Assembly (NCBI GenBank): GCA_016124665.1 | Contig: WGNH01000016.1 | Location: 1-47,967 of the forward strand | Source of the DNA: Alphaproteobacteria bacterium | Lineage (GTDB): Bacteria; Pseudomonadota; Alphaproteobacteria; Caulobacterales; Maricaulaceae | DNA length: 47,967 nt | Direction: 5' to 3' | Shown: one piece after another, positions 8,037 through 17,323 of the stretch | Layout of the letters: each line of letters starts with the position of its first letter | How positions within the stretch are numbered: the first letter of the stretch is position 1 | Notes under the pieces: generated by a model | Database searches by the model: none | Told to the model about the DNA's origin: nothing | What the model saw: the letters and a program-made list of their open reading frames with translations, nothing else | Position numbers and translations under genes: made by a program

Positions 8037-9038
8037 TTAATCGTCTGCGGGCGTGAATATGTCCGTCGCGCCAATGGCTGTGAAAGGCGCAAAGAATCCG
8101 CCGCCGGCCCCGCCGCCAATCACCATCAGCTCACCATTGATCGCGACCATCGCCGCATCCGTACGTGGAGATTCCAGGGCCGCCTCCTCGCGCCAGCCGC
8201 CGGACTCGGGGTCCAGAACCAGATGGCTCGAAAGCGTGGTGGAAAGGCTTTCGCTGCGGCCACCGGCAATATGGATCCGGCCATCAAGCGCCGCCGCCGC
8301 ATGGCCAGCGCGCGGTTCGGGCAAGGCCGGGCCAATGGTCCAGCTTCCGGTTTCCGGGTCAAAAATGTCGACGCGGCCGGTCACAACGCCTTCATCCACG
8401 CCGCCAATGAAATAGATACGTCCATCCATGGCGACCGCAGCGGCACCCCGGCGGGTAATTTCCGAAGGGGCACCGATCACGCTCCAGCTCCTCGAGGCGG
8501 GATCGAAAATGAAAACCCCGTCCGTCCCGTCCTCACCGCCAATCGCATAGAGCAGGCCGCCAAGCGCAACAAGCTGGAAGGATGCCTTTGGACCTGGCAT
8601 TGCCGTCTCGCGCTGCCATACGCCCTCCAGCGGATCCAGTGACCACATCTCCGCACTGGGGCGCAGCGGCTCAAATTCCGGGCGGCGGTATCCTGCCAGA
8701 TCATTGCCTGCAATACCCACATGATCCGATGCTGCATATCCGCCCGCCGCATAGAGACGGCCATCCACAGCAGCAAGGCCGAACCGTTCGAGCCCGCGAG
8801 GCAGGGTGGAGTCGTCACGCCATTGGAGAGTCGAAGGATCATAAACCTCAACCGTGCTGTTCGGCACGGTCAGGCCAGATCCACCAGCCGCATAGACACG
8901 GCCATTCAATTCGACTGCCGCCAGCCCGGCCCGCGCATCGAGCAATTCCGGGGCGCGCCGCCAATAGCCATCCGCCAGAGCGGCACCGGCGGTTACGACA
9001 CTCAGGGAAAGTACAGTCAGAAAACGCAAGACAGTCAT
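8037..9038 (-). CDS. Secreted kelch-repeat beta-propeller protein
   Basis: This 333-residue protein carries a signal peptide (MTVLRFLTVLSLSVVTAGAA, then LADG). The start at 9038 is chosen because GGAAGGAG precedes it; an upstream in-frame Met ten codons earlier lacks the fit. About five to six kelch repeats follow, each with the double-glycine and Y/W pattern: GRVYAAGGSG, GRLYAAGGYA, GLLYAIGGED, GRIYFIGGVD, GRIHIAGGRS and GELMVIGGGA. These probably build a six-bladed propeller that binds ligands or proteins in the periplasm or outside the cell. No enzymatic motif is visible and the function is unknown. It sits between the SpmX-like gene (68 bp downstream) and mgtE, all on the minus strand. 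Confidence 0.82.
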   Translation of the reverse strand: MTVLRFLTVLSLSVVTAGAALADGYWRRAPELLDARAGLAAVELNGRVYAAGGSGLTVPNSTVEVYDPSTLQWRDDSTLPRGLERFGLAAVDGRLYAAGGYAASDHVGIAGNDLAGYRRPEFEPLRPSAEMWSLDPLEGVWQRETAMPGPKASFQLVALGGLLYAIGGEDGTDGVFIFDPASRSWSVIGAPSEITRRGAAAVAMDGRIYFIGGVDEGVVTGRVDIFDPETGSWTIGPALPEPRAGHAAAALDGRIHIAGGRSESLSTTLSSHLVLDPESGGWREEAALESPRTDAAMVAINGELMVIGGGAGGGFFAPFTAIGATDIFTPADD

Positions 9039-9080
9039 CACAAGTTTGCTCCTTCCCCCGCGATACACATTGACCCCGAA

Positions 9081-10472
9081 CTACAACAGGATGATGGCAG
9101 CCAATCCGAGAAACGCAAAGAAGCCGATCACATCTGTAACAGTGGTCACAAAGACCGATGATGCAACCGCCGGGTCTGCACCGAAGCGGCGAAGTACGAG
9201 CGGCACCGCAATTCCGGCCAGCCCGGCGAACGCCAGGTTGATCACCATCGCCAGCGCAATCACTCCGGCCAGCGGCACATTCTGGAACCAGACGGCCGCA
9301 ACCAGCCCCATCACGACGGCAAAGATCAGGCCATTGACGATGCCGGTCGCCAGCTCGCGGATGATCACACGGCGGGCATTGGCCGAGGTCAGGTCACGCG
9401 ATGCGATGGCCCGCACGGCCACCGCCAGCGACTGCGTGCCGGCATTGCCGCCCATCGACGCGACAATCGGCATCAGAACCGCCAGCGCCACAATCGCCGT
9501 GAGGGCATCCTCGAACAGGGCAATAACGCCGGACGCCAGAATGGCCGTTGCCAGGTTGACCAGCAGCCACGGCGCGCGCGACCGCACCGAGTCAAAGACG
9601 CTGTCCGACAGACCCGCATCATTCACACCGGCCAGTGCCAGCATGTCTTCCTTGTTCTCTTCCTGAATGACATCGACCATATCGTCGATCGTCAGCATAC
9701 CGGTCAGCCGTCCGTCCTCGTCCACAACGGGCGCAGAAAACAAATGGTATTTCTCGAACAGATAGGCGGCTTCTTCCTGATCCACCTCGGGCGCAATCCG
9801 GATGCGCACCTCATCCATCAAATCTGTCAGCTTCCGGGTCCGCGGTGACCGCATGATCTGGCTGACCGGCACCGCCCCCATCGGATGGAAGGCGGCATCG
9901 ACGATATAGATGTCGAAGAATATGTCCGGCAGGTCCTCGCCCGCCCGGCGCATATGGTCGATAGCATCTCCAACGGTCCAGAATTCCGGCGCCGCAACGA
10001 AGTCGCGCTGCATAAGGCGGCCGGCCGTCTCCTCTTCATGCTCGAAATGCGATTCCAGCATGGTCCGGTCTTCATCAGAGACTTCGGACAGGACCTGCTC
10101 ACGGACATCATCATCAAGTTCTTCGAGGACATGGGCGGCATCATCGGAATCGAGATCCTTGATCGCATCGGCGATCTGGGCCGGCTCCAGAAGCCCGGTA
10201 ACGTCGTCCCGCAAATCCCATTGCAATTCGGCGAGCAATTCACCGGTGAAAGCATCCGGAGCCAGCTTGGCGGCCTGCCGGACCTGATCGGCGGACAACT
10301 GCTCGAGCACATCAGCCGCATCGGCCGGGTGCAACTCCGCCAGAATGTCGCGGATCTGCCCGCCATCGCGATCACCAATGGCGGTCGCCAGGCGGGCGAC
10401 AACGGCGATATCGGTATCGGCCGTGCTCTGGGCTTCGTCGTCTGTTTCGATTTCTGGTGCTAGATCGCTCAT
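9081..10472 (-). CDS. mgtE: Magnesium transporter MgtE
   Basis: This 463-residue protein has the three-part MgtE layout. The acidic N-terminal superhelical domain (about 20-150) contains ILAELHPADAADVLEQL repeats. A tandem CBS domain pair (about 155-275) follows. Five membrane helices (about 300-463) include GGNAGTQSLAVAVRAI and the conserved pore sequence GLVAAVWFQNVPLAGVIALA. MgtE is an inner-membrane Mg2+ channel gated by Mg2+ binding to the N and CBS domains. The length is standard. The 61 bp to purT upstream contain no obvious M-box-sized leader, so ribosome-level Mg2+ control is not visible. The kelch gene lies 42 bp downstream. Confidence 0.93.
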   Translation of the reverse strand: MSDLAPEIETDDEAQSTADTDIAVVARLATAIGDRDGGQIRDILAELHPADAADVLEQLSADQVRQAAKLAPDAFTGELLAELQWDLRDDVTGLLEPAQIADAIKDLDSDDAAHVLEELDDDVREQVLSEVSDEDRTMLESHFEHEEETAGRLMQRDFVAAPEFWTVGDAIDHMRRAGEDLPDIFFDIYIVDAAFHPMGAVPVSQIMRSPRTRKLTDLMDEVRIRIAPEVDQEEAAYLFEKYHLFSAPVVDEDGRLTGMLTIDDMVDVIQEENKEDMLALAGVNDAGLSDSVFDSVRSRAPWLLVNLATAILASGVIALFEDALTAIVALAVLMPIVASMGGNAGTQSLAVAVRAIASRDLTSANARRVIIRELATGIVNGLIFAVVMGLVAAVWFQNVPLAGVIALAMVINLAFAGLAGIAVPLVLRRFGADPAVASSVFVTTVTDVIGFFAFLGLAAIILL

Positions 10473-10533
10473 TTCGGCCCCGGCAGACTGATCGCGCCCA
10501 GCATAGCCGGTGGCCGCGCGGGCGCCACCCGTA

Positions 10534-11724
10534 CTAGCCGGGAAATTCGGACACTTTTATGGCGGAGGCACAGCGGTTTGCGCGCATCCGCGCCTCCTCG
10601 ATGTCCGCTCCGAAAGCCACCGCCACGCCCATCCGCCGCTTTTCATAGGACACCGGCTTGCCAAACAGGCGCAGCTGGCTGCCCGGCACCTTCAGCGCTT
10701 CATCAACACCTGAGAAAACGACACCCGCCGCATTCACACCACCATAGATCACGGCGCTCGCCCCCGGCCGTAGCAGGCTGGTGTCCACGGGCAGACCGAG
10801 AATGGCGCGGGCATGCAAGGCAAACTCACTCTGATCCTGGGTAGAAAGCGTCACCAGGCCGGTATCATGTGGGCGCGGGCTGACTTCCGAAAACCAGACG
10901 TCATCGCCTTTTACAAACAGCTCGACACCGAACACACCGCGCCCGCCCAGTGCATCTGTTACTTTTCGCGCCATCTCCTGAGCGGCTTGCAGCGCAGGGG
11001 CGCTCATCGGCTGCGGCTGCCAGCTTTCGACATAATCACCATTCTCCTGGCGATGACCGATCGGCGCGCAGAAATCCGTTCCGCCGGCATGGCGCACGGT
11101 CAGCAAGGTGATTTCATAGTCGAAATCGACAGCGCCCTCGACAATGACGCGGACCTGCCTGCCCCGCCCGGCAGACAGGGCATGCTCCCAGGCTTTTTGG
11201 ATATCATCGGCTGATTTTACAAAGCTTTGCCCCTTGCCGGAAGAGGACATGACCGGTTTGACAAAGACCGGATATCCGATGCGCTCCGCTTCCCGTGCCA
11301 GCGTCCCGCCATCGCTGGCAAAGGCAAACGGGCTGGTCCGGAGGCCGAGCTCATCAGCGGCCAGACAGCGAATCCCTTCGCGATCCATGGTCAGTTGCGT
11401 CGCTCGCGCTGTAGGAATGACCGTGGCAAGACCATCAGCCTCGATCCGTCCCAGCTCTGCGGTCGCAATCGCTTCGATTTCAGGGATGATCAGATCGGGC
11501 TTTTCCAGTTCCACCAGCGCCCGGATGGCTGCAGCATCCGTCATGTCGACCACATGGCTGCGGTGCGCCACCTGCATGCCCGGCGCGTCCGCATAGCGGT
11601 CACAGGCGATCACCTCCACGCCCAGACGCTGAAGCTCGATCACGACTTCCTTGCCGAGCTCGCCTGCGCCCAGAAACATGACTTTTGTCGCTGAAGGCGA
11701 AAGCGGCGTGCCGAGTGTGGTCAT
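10534..11724 (-). CDS. purT: Formate-dependent phosphoribosylglycinamide formyltransferase (GAR transformylase 2)
   Basis: This 396-residue ATP-grasp enzyme converts GAR plus formate and ATP to formyl-GAR in purine synthesis, independently of tetrahydrofolate. Seen: the N-terminal dinucleotide-like loop [28 protein letters not shown], the ATP-grasp lysine region [17 protein letters not shown], and the metal-binding carboxylates around [20 protein letters not shown] with [11 protein letters not shown]. This string separates PurT from the related PurK. Length matches the family (about 390-400). The tRNA-Leu gene lies 37 bp upstream on the same strand, so read-through from the tRNA promoter is conceivable. 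mgtE follows 61 bp downstream. Confidence 0.93.
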   Translation of the reverse strand: MTTLGTPLSPSATKVMFLGAGELGKEVVIELQRLGVEVIACDRYADAPGMQVAHRSHVVDMTDAAAIRALVELEKPDLIIPEIEAIATAELGRIEADGLATVIPTARATQLTMDREGIRCLAADELGLRTSPFAFASDGGTLAREAERIGYPVFVKPVMSSSGKGQSFVKSADDIQKAWEHALSAGRGRQVRVIVEGAVDFDYEITLLTVRHAGGTDFCAPIGHRQENGDYVESWQPQPMSAPALQAAQEMARKVTDALGGRGVFGVELFVKGDDVWFSEVSPRPHDTGLVTLSTQDQSEFALHARAILGLPVDTSLLRPGASAVIYGGVNAAGVVFSGVDEALKVPGSQLRLFGKPVSYEKRRMGVAVAFGADIEEARMRANRCASAIKVSEFPG

Positions 11725-11761
11725 TGGATATGTCCCCTTTGACGATTGTCGCCATCAGGGA

Positions 11762-11848
11762 TGGTGCGGCCGAGAAGACTCGAACTTCCACGGGTTTTAC
11801 CCCACAGCGACCTCAACGCTGCGCGTCTACCAGTTCCGCCACGGCCGC
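11762..11848 (-). tRNA. tRNA-Leu(GAG)
   Basis: On the minus strand an 87-nt cloverleaf begins GCGGCCGTGGCGGAACTGG. It has a 7-bp acceptor stem (GCGGCCG pairing with CGGCCGC), a D-arm, and an anticodon stem CAGCG/CGCTG with loop TTGAGGT. Anticodon GAG reads leucine codons CUC and CUU. A long class II variable arm (CTGTGGGGTAAAACCCGTG region) and a TTCGAGT T-loop follow. The CCA end is encoded in the DNA (complement of 11762-11764). The long variable arm agrees with the leucine identity. Confidence 0.95.
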
Positions 11849-11913
11849 ATCCCCGGAAGGCGCGCGGGATAGCAGGCCCGGATGCAATTGTGAAGCATCA
11901 TTGTGCGCAAATA

Positions 11914-12165
11914 TCAGGCAGCTACAGCCTGGAAGTCGTTGGCGTCAGCAGGGCCTAGGATTTGCACGGTCACACGATCTCCCTGGATGATGATTTCACC
12001 CCGCGCAATCGGGTGGCCATTCGCCAGAATCCAGACCGGCTCGTCCTCATTACAGGCGAGCGGAATCACGGCACCGCGGCCCATGCGCAGAAATTGCGCA
12101 ATCGGCATGGCGGATTGCCCCAGCACGACTGACAGTTCGACTTTCACCGACCCCAATTGACTCAA
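11914..12165 (-). CDS. FliN/SpoA-domain protein (flagellar motor switch family)
   Basis: This 83-residue protein consists almost entirely of one SpoA (FliM/FliN C-terminal) domain. [20 protein letters not shown] is followed by [10 protein letters not shown] and the [20 protein letters not shown] strands that form the interlocked beta dimer. FliN builds the lower C-ring of the flagellar switch, and related domains occur in type III secretion HrcQ/SctQ. It is shorter than usual FliN proteins (about 100-140 residues) because the disordered N-terminal extension is almost absent. No flagellar gene is near: tRNA-Leu follows 65 bp downstream and lipB is divergent 90 bp away. It could be the only FliN or an extra paralogue. 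Confidence 0.75.
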   Translation of the reverse strand: MSQLGSVKVELSVVLGQSAMPIAQFLRMGRGAVIPLACNEDEPVWILANGHPIARGEIIIQGDRVTVQILGPADANDFQAVAA

Positions 12166-12254
12166 CGCCCTGCTCCCATCCGCGCTTGAAACATCCCTGC
12201 GGTATCGCGATGTTGAGTCATGCGCCTTTCCGGCGGGTTAAGGAAACGGGATCA

Positions 12255-12935
12255 ATGGGTGAAAATCACACAGAATGGGCAGTTTCCACAGGCTATGTCC
12301 CCTATGCGGAGGCCGTGGCCTTTATGGAAGCCCGTGCAGCCGCTATTGCGGCGGGTGAAGCGCCGGAACTGGTCTGGATGCTGGAACATCCTCCACTCTA
12401 CACCGGGGGTACCAGCGCGAAGATTTCCGATCTGAAGGATCCGGATCGCTTTCCCGTATTCGAGACCGGCCGCGGCGGTGAATACACCTATCACGGGCCC
12501 GGACAACGAGTCGGCTATGTCATGCTGGATCTGACCAGACGCGGACGCGATGCCCGCAAATTCGTGCAAGGACTTGAAGACTGGATTATCGACGCGCTCG
12601 CCGGATTCGGTGTGGAAGCGGACCGCCGCTGCGGCCGGGTCGGCGTCTGGGTCAACCGCCCCGACAAAGGGGAGGGTCACGAGGACAAGATCGCGGCGAT
12701 TGGCGTGCGCCTGCGCCGCTGGGTGTCCTTTCACGGTATCGCGCTCAATGTCTCACCGGACCTGTCTCATTTCGACGGCATTACGCCCTGCGGCATTGCT
12801 GATCCACGCTATGACGTGACCAGTCTTGCCGATCTCGGCATTGAAAAAAGCCTCGCCGAAACCGACGAGGCTTTCCTCAATTCCTTCGAAACCGTTTTCG
12901 GTCCGGTCAGAAAGACCGCGCCGCCCGAACTCTAG
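12255..12935 (+). CDS. lipB: Octanoyltransferase LipB
   Basis: LipB moves the octanoyl group from octanoyl-ACP to lipoyl domains of 2-oxoacid dehydrogenases and the glycine cleavage H protein, the first step of lipoic acid synthesis. The 226-residue product shows [11 protein letters not shown] (44-54), [18 protein letters not shown] (73-90, substrate pocket), Lys145 in DKIAAIGVR, and the catalytic Cys179 in TPCGI. These make the full Cys-Lys dyad. The start at ATG 12255, preceded by AAGGAAACGGG, is preferred over in-frame ATGs at 12186 and 12210, which add residues not typical of the family. The 3' end overlaps the convergent DUF805 gene by 4 bp. Confidence 0.92.
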   Translation: MGENHTEWAVSTGYVPYAEAVAFMEARAAAIAAGEAPELVWMLEHPPLYTGGTSAKISDLKDPDRFPVFETGRGGEYTYHGPGQRVGYVMLDLTRRGRDARKFVQGLEDWIIDALAGFGVEADRRCGRVGVWVNRPDKGEGHEDKIAAIGVRLRRWVSFHGIALNVSPDLSHFDGITPCGIADPRYDVTSLADLGIEKSLAETDEAFLNSFETVFGPVRKTAPPEL

Positions 12936-13480
12936 GGCTTGGGCGTGTCGTCCCCTCCCGTGGGCTGTGCCGGTGGTGATTCCGGCGCGGGAGCAGGCTG
13001 AACCGGTGCGGCTGCAGCAGACGCCGCAACGGGTGCCGGGCCAAATCGGTTCTCGCCGGGATCGCCCGCCGAAATACCGACCCAGATCGTATAGACGATC
13101 CAGATCAGGAACCCGAGCCCGCCAACAAGAAACAAGCTGCCCGATGCCCCGATGATCGCGGCCGCATTGACCTGATCGCTGCCGCCGGAATTTGCCAGAA
13201 CGGCCATTATCGCGCCCCCGGCCAGTACAAACCCGATGATGCCGAGGCCAATCTGGATCAGCCACACAAGGCCATGGATCCAGGCTGTTTTTCCGGCATC
13301 GTGCAAACGCTTCCCGTATATGCAAACCCCGACATAAATCAGGAACAGGCTGATCAGAATTCCAAGAAATGGAATGAAGCCGGCCACGATATTCGCTGCG
13401 ATCAGGATCAGAATCCCGATCCAGTATTCCTGCTGCCCGATCCGGCCATTGGGGCTGAACAATACGTGTGACAGATTCAT
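12932..13480 (-). CDS. DUF805 membrane protein with Pro/Ala-rich tail
   Basis: This 182-residue inner-membrane protein opens with [19 protein letters not shown], the DUF805 start pattern (F...GR.....YW). Four hydrophobic helices follow, with the conserved [12 protein letters not shown] loop (DUF805 'KR.HD.G...W') between helices 2 and 3. The domain ends in [10 protein letters not shown], the family's 'G.N.FG..P' signature. A Pro/Ala-rich tail of about 35 residues runs to the stop. DUF805 function is unknown. ATG 13480 follows GGAAAGGAA and is preferred over an in-frame TTG one codon earlier. A second DUF805 gene lies just upstream on the same strand (22 bp) and a related third gene beyond it, suggesting an operon of paralogues. 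Confidence 0.82.
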   Translation of the reverse strand: MNLSHVLFSPNGRIGQQEYWIGILILIAANIVAGFIPFLGILISLFLIYVGVCIYGKRLHDAGKTAWIHGLVWLIQIGLGIIGFVLAGGAIMAVLANSGGSDQVNAAAIIGASGSLFLVGGLGFLIWIVYTIWVGISAGDPGENRFGPAPVAASAAAAPVQPAPAPESPPAQPTGGDDTPKP

Positions 13481-13502
13481 CAATTGGTTCCTTTCCAGTA
13501 GA

Positions 13503-14003
13503 TCAGCTTAACGGGTTGATCGAGCTGGCATCCGCGGGACGCGAGCCATAGGCATTATCACCATCATCTGCCTTGACCAGCTGGTTCACGATGAATGCAG
13601 CGCCGAAATAGGTTGCGCCGCTGATCAGAACGCCGAGAACAAAGCTTTTCAGCCGCCAGCCCATGCCGGTCACAGCCTCGCCACGCATCGCCGCAGCGAA
13701 CATGTCGCCCACAAAAATCGGGGTCAGAATGGCAGACAGGATCATGCTGCCGACAAAGACACCGGCCAGCACGGCGAGTGTCCAGATGGCGGGCTTGCCA
13801 CCGTCATGGAAACGTTTGGCATAAAGACAGAACAAGGGGTACAGGAGCGCGATTCCAAGAATGCTGATGAATGGAATGACGATCGCCAAAAGGTTGATGA
13901 CGATTGCGATCGCGAACACCGCGACGGTGCCCTGCATAAGGGAATTCGGCCCGATTCGGCCTTCGAATGTAATCAAAAGCGACTGTAGCTTGGCGGTATC
14001 CAT
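13503..14003 (-). CDS. DUF805 membrane protein
   Basis: This 166-residue protein is a paralogue of the downstream gene. It starts with ITFEGRIGPNSLMQG, has hydrophobic helices at about 27-60, 72-95 and 120-142, carries the AKRFHDGGKPAIW loop and ends with GDNAYGSRPADA. It is probably an inner-membrane protein of unknown role. A GGGAGG ribosome-binding site precedes ATG 14003. Helices 3 and 4 are separated by a Met/Ala-rich loop that is longer than in the neighbouring copy. The 22-bp gap to the next gene supports co-transcription. Confidence 0.8.
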   Translation of the reverse strand: MDTAKLQSLLITFEGRIGPNSLMQGTVAVFAIAIVINLLAIVIPFISILGIALLYPLFCLYAKRFHDGGKPAIWTLAVLAGVFVGSMILSAILTPIFVGDMFAAAMRGEAVTGMGWRLKSFVLGVLISGATYFGAAFIVNQLVKADDGDNAYGSRPADASSINPLS

Positions 14004-14086
14004 AGGTTAGGCCTCCCCTGCCAGATAGATAATGATCTACCCTGCGAGGGGAAACCGCACCTTGTCAATCGTGTCATAGGCGACAA

Positions 14087-14620
14087 TCAGTTTTCGCGCT
14101 TCATCGACATGAACCAGAGGCCGAACAGGAAGCTGGTCACCCAGAAGCCGGCAAAACCGGCCCAGGCGGCAGGACCGACCATTTGCAAGGCCAGTTCGGG
14201 CCGGTCTTCCATCCAGGCCTGAAACTCCGCCTGGAAGGCCGGATCCTGTGCCACGGTCATGACATCCCGGCCTTGCTCCTCGGCAAAAACGCCCATGACC
14301 TGAAACGAGCCGGCCGTTAACATCACCATCGAGGCGATGACACTGATCAACACGGCCAGAAGGACCGGCAAGAGGAAGAGCATGATGCCGTCTCCGGCAT
14401 CACGGCGGCGATTGATGAAGAGGAAGGATACAAAGACCACCATGAGGCCAATCAGCCCCATGGAGAGAAAGCCGAAACCATCGCCCCCGCCTTCGGTCGA
14501 AACAAGCGAGAGCCCGTACCAGGTCTTTGCCGCATCCAGCACGGCCAGCAAGACAAGGCCCGTGAGGAAAGCCATCGGCGTTGCGCGCGATACCGGCGTT
14601 ACGATTGCAAGAGGATTCAT
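14087..14620 (-). CDS. Membrane protein, divergent relative of DUF805
   Basis: This 177-residue protein has four predicted membrane helices (about 14-32, 50-70, 80-105 and 148-170). A loop after the second helix, LFINRRRDAGDGIM, looks like a decayed version of the DUF805 'KR.HD.G' loop seen in the two genes downstream. Unlike them it lacks the N-terminal GR motif and the C-terminal 'GDN.YG' ending. It carries an acidic 40-residue segment between helices 3 and 4 (residues about 107-147). It is named as DUF805-like by position and this one motif only; function is unknown. The same strand and an 83-bp gap suggest one transcription unit. Confidence 0.65.
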   Translation of the reverse strand: MNPLAIVTPVSRATPMAFLTGLVLLAVLDAAKTWYGLSLVSTEGGGDGFGFLSMGLIGLMVVFVSFLFINRRRDAGDGIMLFLLPVLLAVLISVIASMVMLTAGSFQVMGVFAEEQGRDVMTVAQDPAFQAEFQAWMEDRPELALQMVGPAAWAGFAGFWVTSFLFGLWFMSMKREN

Positions 14621-14713
14621 GATGCGTGTTCCTGTCCAGAATGAGTGATCCTGTCGGTCGATACCCGGCCCGCTCTTCCCGATAAAGCGGGACAGTGTCC
14701 CGGATCGTCCCGC

Positions 14714-16738
14714 CTATTCAAATTCGATCAGCAATTCATCGGCGGAAACCGACTGCCCGGCAGTGACTTCGATGGACTTGATCACCCCGTCCATTTCGGC
14801 GCGGATGACATTCTCCATTTTCATGGCCTCGACCACCAACAGCGGCTCGCCGGCCTTGACCTCCTGCCCGGATTCCGCCTCCAGCTTCACCACGAGTCCC
14901 GGCATCGGGCTGGTAATCTGCTTGGCAGAGGCGCTGACATCCCTCAATGGCAACAGCTCGTGCAGATCCGCCGACCGGTGGGAGGCCACAATCGCGGTTG
15001 TGGCATAGCCCCGATGACGCAGACGCAGGCCTTCCGTCAGATTCTTGAACTCGACGGCAAAATGATCGCCATCCATTGTCCCGTCAAAGACATGCTCACC
15101 CGGCAACCAGGCGCTTTCGAACTCGATGGGCTGGCCGCCAAGCTCGGGCAGCCAGACTTTCGCCGGCGTACCGCCGCCAATCGCCTCGTCCGGCAGCTCG
15201 ATCTCGACGAGAATGCGCTCGCCATCGATCAGCACTTCCCATTCCTCGACATGAATACGCGGCGCCGGCGTCATCCGCCCGGTCGTGCGCGAGGCACGGC
15301 GCATGTAAACGGTATGAATGAAAGCTGCGGTTCCGGCGATGATGCGCGTCTGCTCCTCGGTCGGTTCCGTACCCGAAAATCCGTCAGGGAACGTCTCGGC
15401 AATATAGCCGGTATGGATGTCGCCCTTGCGGAATTCCGCTTCTTCCAAACAGGCCGCCAGGAAAGGCGCATTCGATTGAAGGCCTTCCACATGATAACGG
15501 TCCAGCCCTTCCAGCAGCGTGTCGATGGCAATTTCGCGGGTTTTCCCGTGTGCCACGACTTTTGCAATCATCGGGTCATAGAAGAGCGAGATTTCGTCGC
15601 CCTCCCGCACACCGGAATCAATACGCAACATTCCCTCGCCCAGCGCCCCCTCGGCCGGTTCTGAATATCGCTTCAGACGGCCAATGGACGGCAGAAATCC
15701 GCGATAGGGGTCCTCTGCATAGAGCCGCGCTTCAACGGCCCAGCCATTGATCTTGACGTCCTTCTGACGCAGCTGGAGCTTTTCACCCGCCGCAATCCGG
15801 ATCATCTGTTCGACGAGATCAATCCCGTGGGTCATCTCGGTGACGGGATGCTCCACCTGCAAACGCGTATTCATCTCCAGGAAGTAGAAATTCCGGTCCT
15901 CATCGACGATGAATTCAACCGTGCCGGCGCTGTCATAATCAACCGCTTTGGACAGCGCGATGGCCTGCGCCCCCATGGCTTCGCGCGTGGCTTTATCAAG
16001 GAAGGGCGATGGCGCTTCTTCCAGGACTTTCTGATTACGGCGCTGCACCGAACATTCGCGCTCGTCCAGGTGGATCACATTGCCATGGCGATCGCCCAGC
16101 ACCTGGATCTCGATATGCCGTGGCCGCTCGATGAATTTCTCGATGAAAATGCGTTCGTCACCGAAGGAGGATTTGGCTTCATTGCGGGCCGACTGGAAAC
16201 CGTCGCGGGCTTCGGCTTCGGAATAGGCGATACGCATACCCTTGCCACCGCCACCGGCTGACGCCTTGATCATCACGGGAAAGCCGATCTCCGCTGAAAT
16301 CCGCACCGCCTCGTCCGCGTCCTCGATCAGCCCCATATGTCCGGGCACGGTGCTGACATCGGCTTGCGCCGCAAATTTCTTCGAGGTGATCTTGTCGCCC
16401 ATCGCCTCGATGGCGTGGACATTCGGGCCGATCCACTCAATGCCGGCTTCCCTGAGGGCAATCGGAAATTTCGGGTTTTCCGACAGGAAACCGAAACCGG
16501 GATGAACCGCTTGCGCCCCCGTCTGTTTGGCCACGGCGATGATCTTGTCGATCAGAAGATAGCTCTCTCCCGGTGGCGGCGGGCCGATATAGACAGTTTC
16601 ATCCGCCATTTCGACGGCCTTGGAACGGGCATCCGCCTCGGAATAGACGGCCACCGTCCGGATCCCCATCCGCTGGCAGGTCTTGATAACGCGCACGGCA
16701 ATTTCGCCGCGATTGGCGATCAGAATTTTCTCGAACAT
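14714..16738 (-). CDS. pccA: Propionyl-CoA carboxylase, biotin-containing alpha subunit
   Basis: This 674-residue protein carries biotin carboxylase and biotin carrier domains in one chain. The order is the N-terminal BC domain (MFEKILIANRGEIAVRVI), the ATP-grasp domain with glycine loop IKASAGGGGKGMRIAY and FLEMNTRLQVEHPVTE (the catalytic Arg region), and the BC C-terminal domain. A linker (BT) domain follows, then a lipoyl-type carrier whose biotinylated lysine is Lys640 in EAMKMEN. It carboxylates biotin with bicarbonate and ATP for transfer to propionyl-CoA by PccB, giving methylmalonyl-CoA in the cytoplasm. Length and the linker domain favour propionyl-CoA over acetyl-CoA carboxylase. 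pccB lies 4.6 kb upstream on the same strand. Confidence 0.9.
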   Translation of the reverse strand: MFEKILIANRGEIAVRVIKTCQRMGIRTVAVYSEADARSKAVEMADETVYIGPPPPGESYLLIDKIIAVAKQTGAQAVHPGFGFLSENPKFPIALREAGIEWIGPNVHAIEAMGDKITSKKFAAQADVSTVPGHMGLIEDADEAVRISAEIGFPVMIKASAGGGGKGMRIAYSEAEARDGFQSARNEAKSSFGDERIFIEKFIERPRHIEIQVLGDRHGNVIHLDERECSVQRRNQKVLEEAPSPFLDKATREAMGAQAIALSKAVDYDSAGTVEFIVDEDRNFYFLEMNTRLQVEHPVTEMTHGIDLVEQMIRIAAGEKLQLRQKDVKINGWAVEARLYAEDPYRGFLPSIGRLKRYSEPAEGALGEGMLRIDSGVREGDEISLFYDPMIAKVVAHGKTREIAIDTLLEGLDRYHVEGLQSNAPFLAACLEEAEFRKGDIHTGYIAETFPDGFSGTEPTEEQTRIIAGTAAFIHTVYMRRASRTTGRMTPAPRIHVEEWEVLIDGERILVEIELPDEAIGGGTPAKVWLPELGGQPIEFESAWLPGEHVFDGTMDGDHFAVEFKNLTEGLRLRHRGYATTAIVASHRSADLHELLPLRDVSASAKQITSPMPGLVVKLEAESGQEVKAGEPLLVVEAMKMENVIRAEMDGVIKSIEVTAGQSVSADELLIEFE

Positions 16739-16817
16739 GAAAGCCCTTTTGTCTCGCCCCTCTGGAAGGGTTTCAACCGGTTTACCGTGCTTGCAGCACG
16801 CGGGGCAAGTAAGGAGG

Positions 16818-17273
16818 CTAGTCGGGGCTGTTCCGCAACCGGTCCAGCCAATCCATTTCCATCGTCCGCATGCGTCCGATAACGGAGACCATGAAGGCCG
16901 TCGACCATCCGATCAACAGAAAACCGTTGAAGCTTTCCAGCGCTCCCAGAATACGCCACGGCCCCTCGATAAAGACTTCACCGAAACCCACCGTGGTGAA
17001 AGCGGAAATGGAGAAATAGAGCGCCGCCTCCATGTCGGGAAACACTCCGATCACACGATACAGCACAGCATAAAGCCACATTTCCAGCGAATGGATCAGT
17101 ACCAGCCCGATAACCGTCAACACGATGAAAATGCCTTGCCCGAGACGCGAATGAAATGGCCGCAGGCGGGGCGAACGCGCCTGCAAAAAAGCCATCAGCA
17201 ACATCAGCCCAACCATGTGAATGACCACGGTTAGTGTCATCATGGCAGCGGAAACGATCAGGGAAGACATCAT
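16818..17273 (-). CDS. Two-pore-helix type ion channel (potassium channel family)
   Basis: This 151-residue membrane protein has an N-terminal helix (about 3-30), a second helix (46-75), a pore loop and a last helix (about 105-128). The pore loop contains SISAFTTVGFGEV. TTVGFG (93-98) is a potassium-selectivity-filter variant of TVGYG with Phe in place of Tyr. The protein probably forms a tetrameric K+-type channel in the inner membrane. No cytoplasmic RCK or nucleotide-binding domain is present, so gating is unknown. It is about 80 bp upstream of pccA on the same strand. The 5' side borders the MITE-like element whose edge is at 17324, so its promoter may lie between that element and the gene. 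Confidence 0.75.
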   Translation of the reverse strand: MMSSLIVSAAMMTLTVVIHMVGLMLLMAFLQARSPRLRPFHSRLGQGIFIVLTVIGLVLIHSLEMWLYAVLYRVIGVFPDMEAALYFSISAFTTVGFGEVFIEGPWRILGALESFNGFLLIGWSTAFMVSVIGRMRTMEMDWLDRLRNSPD

Positions 17274-17323
17274 GGAATGCAGCTTACCCCGCTTCCCATT
17301 ATGATCGATAGCGATAAGTTGGC

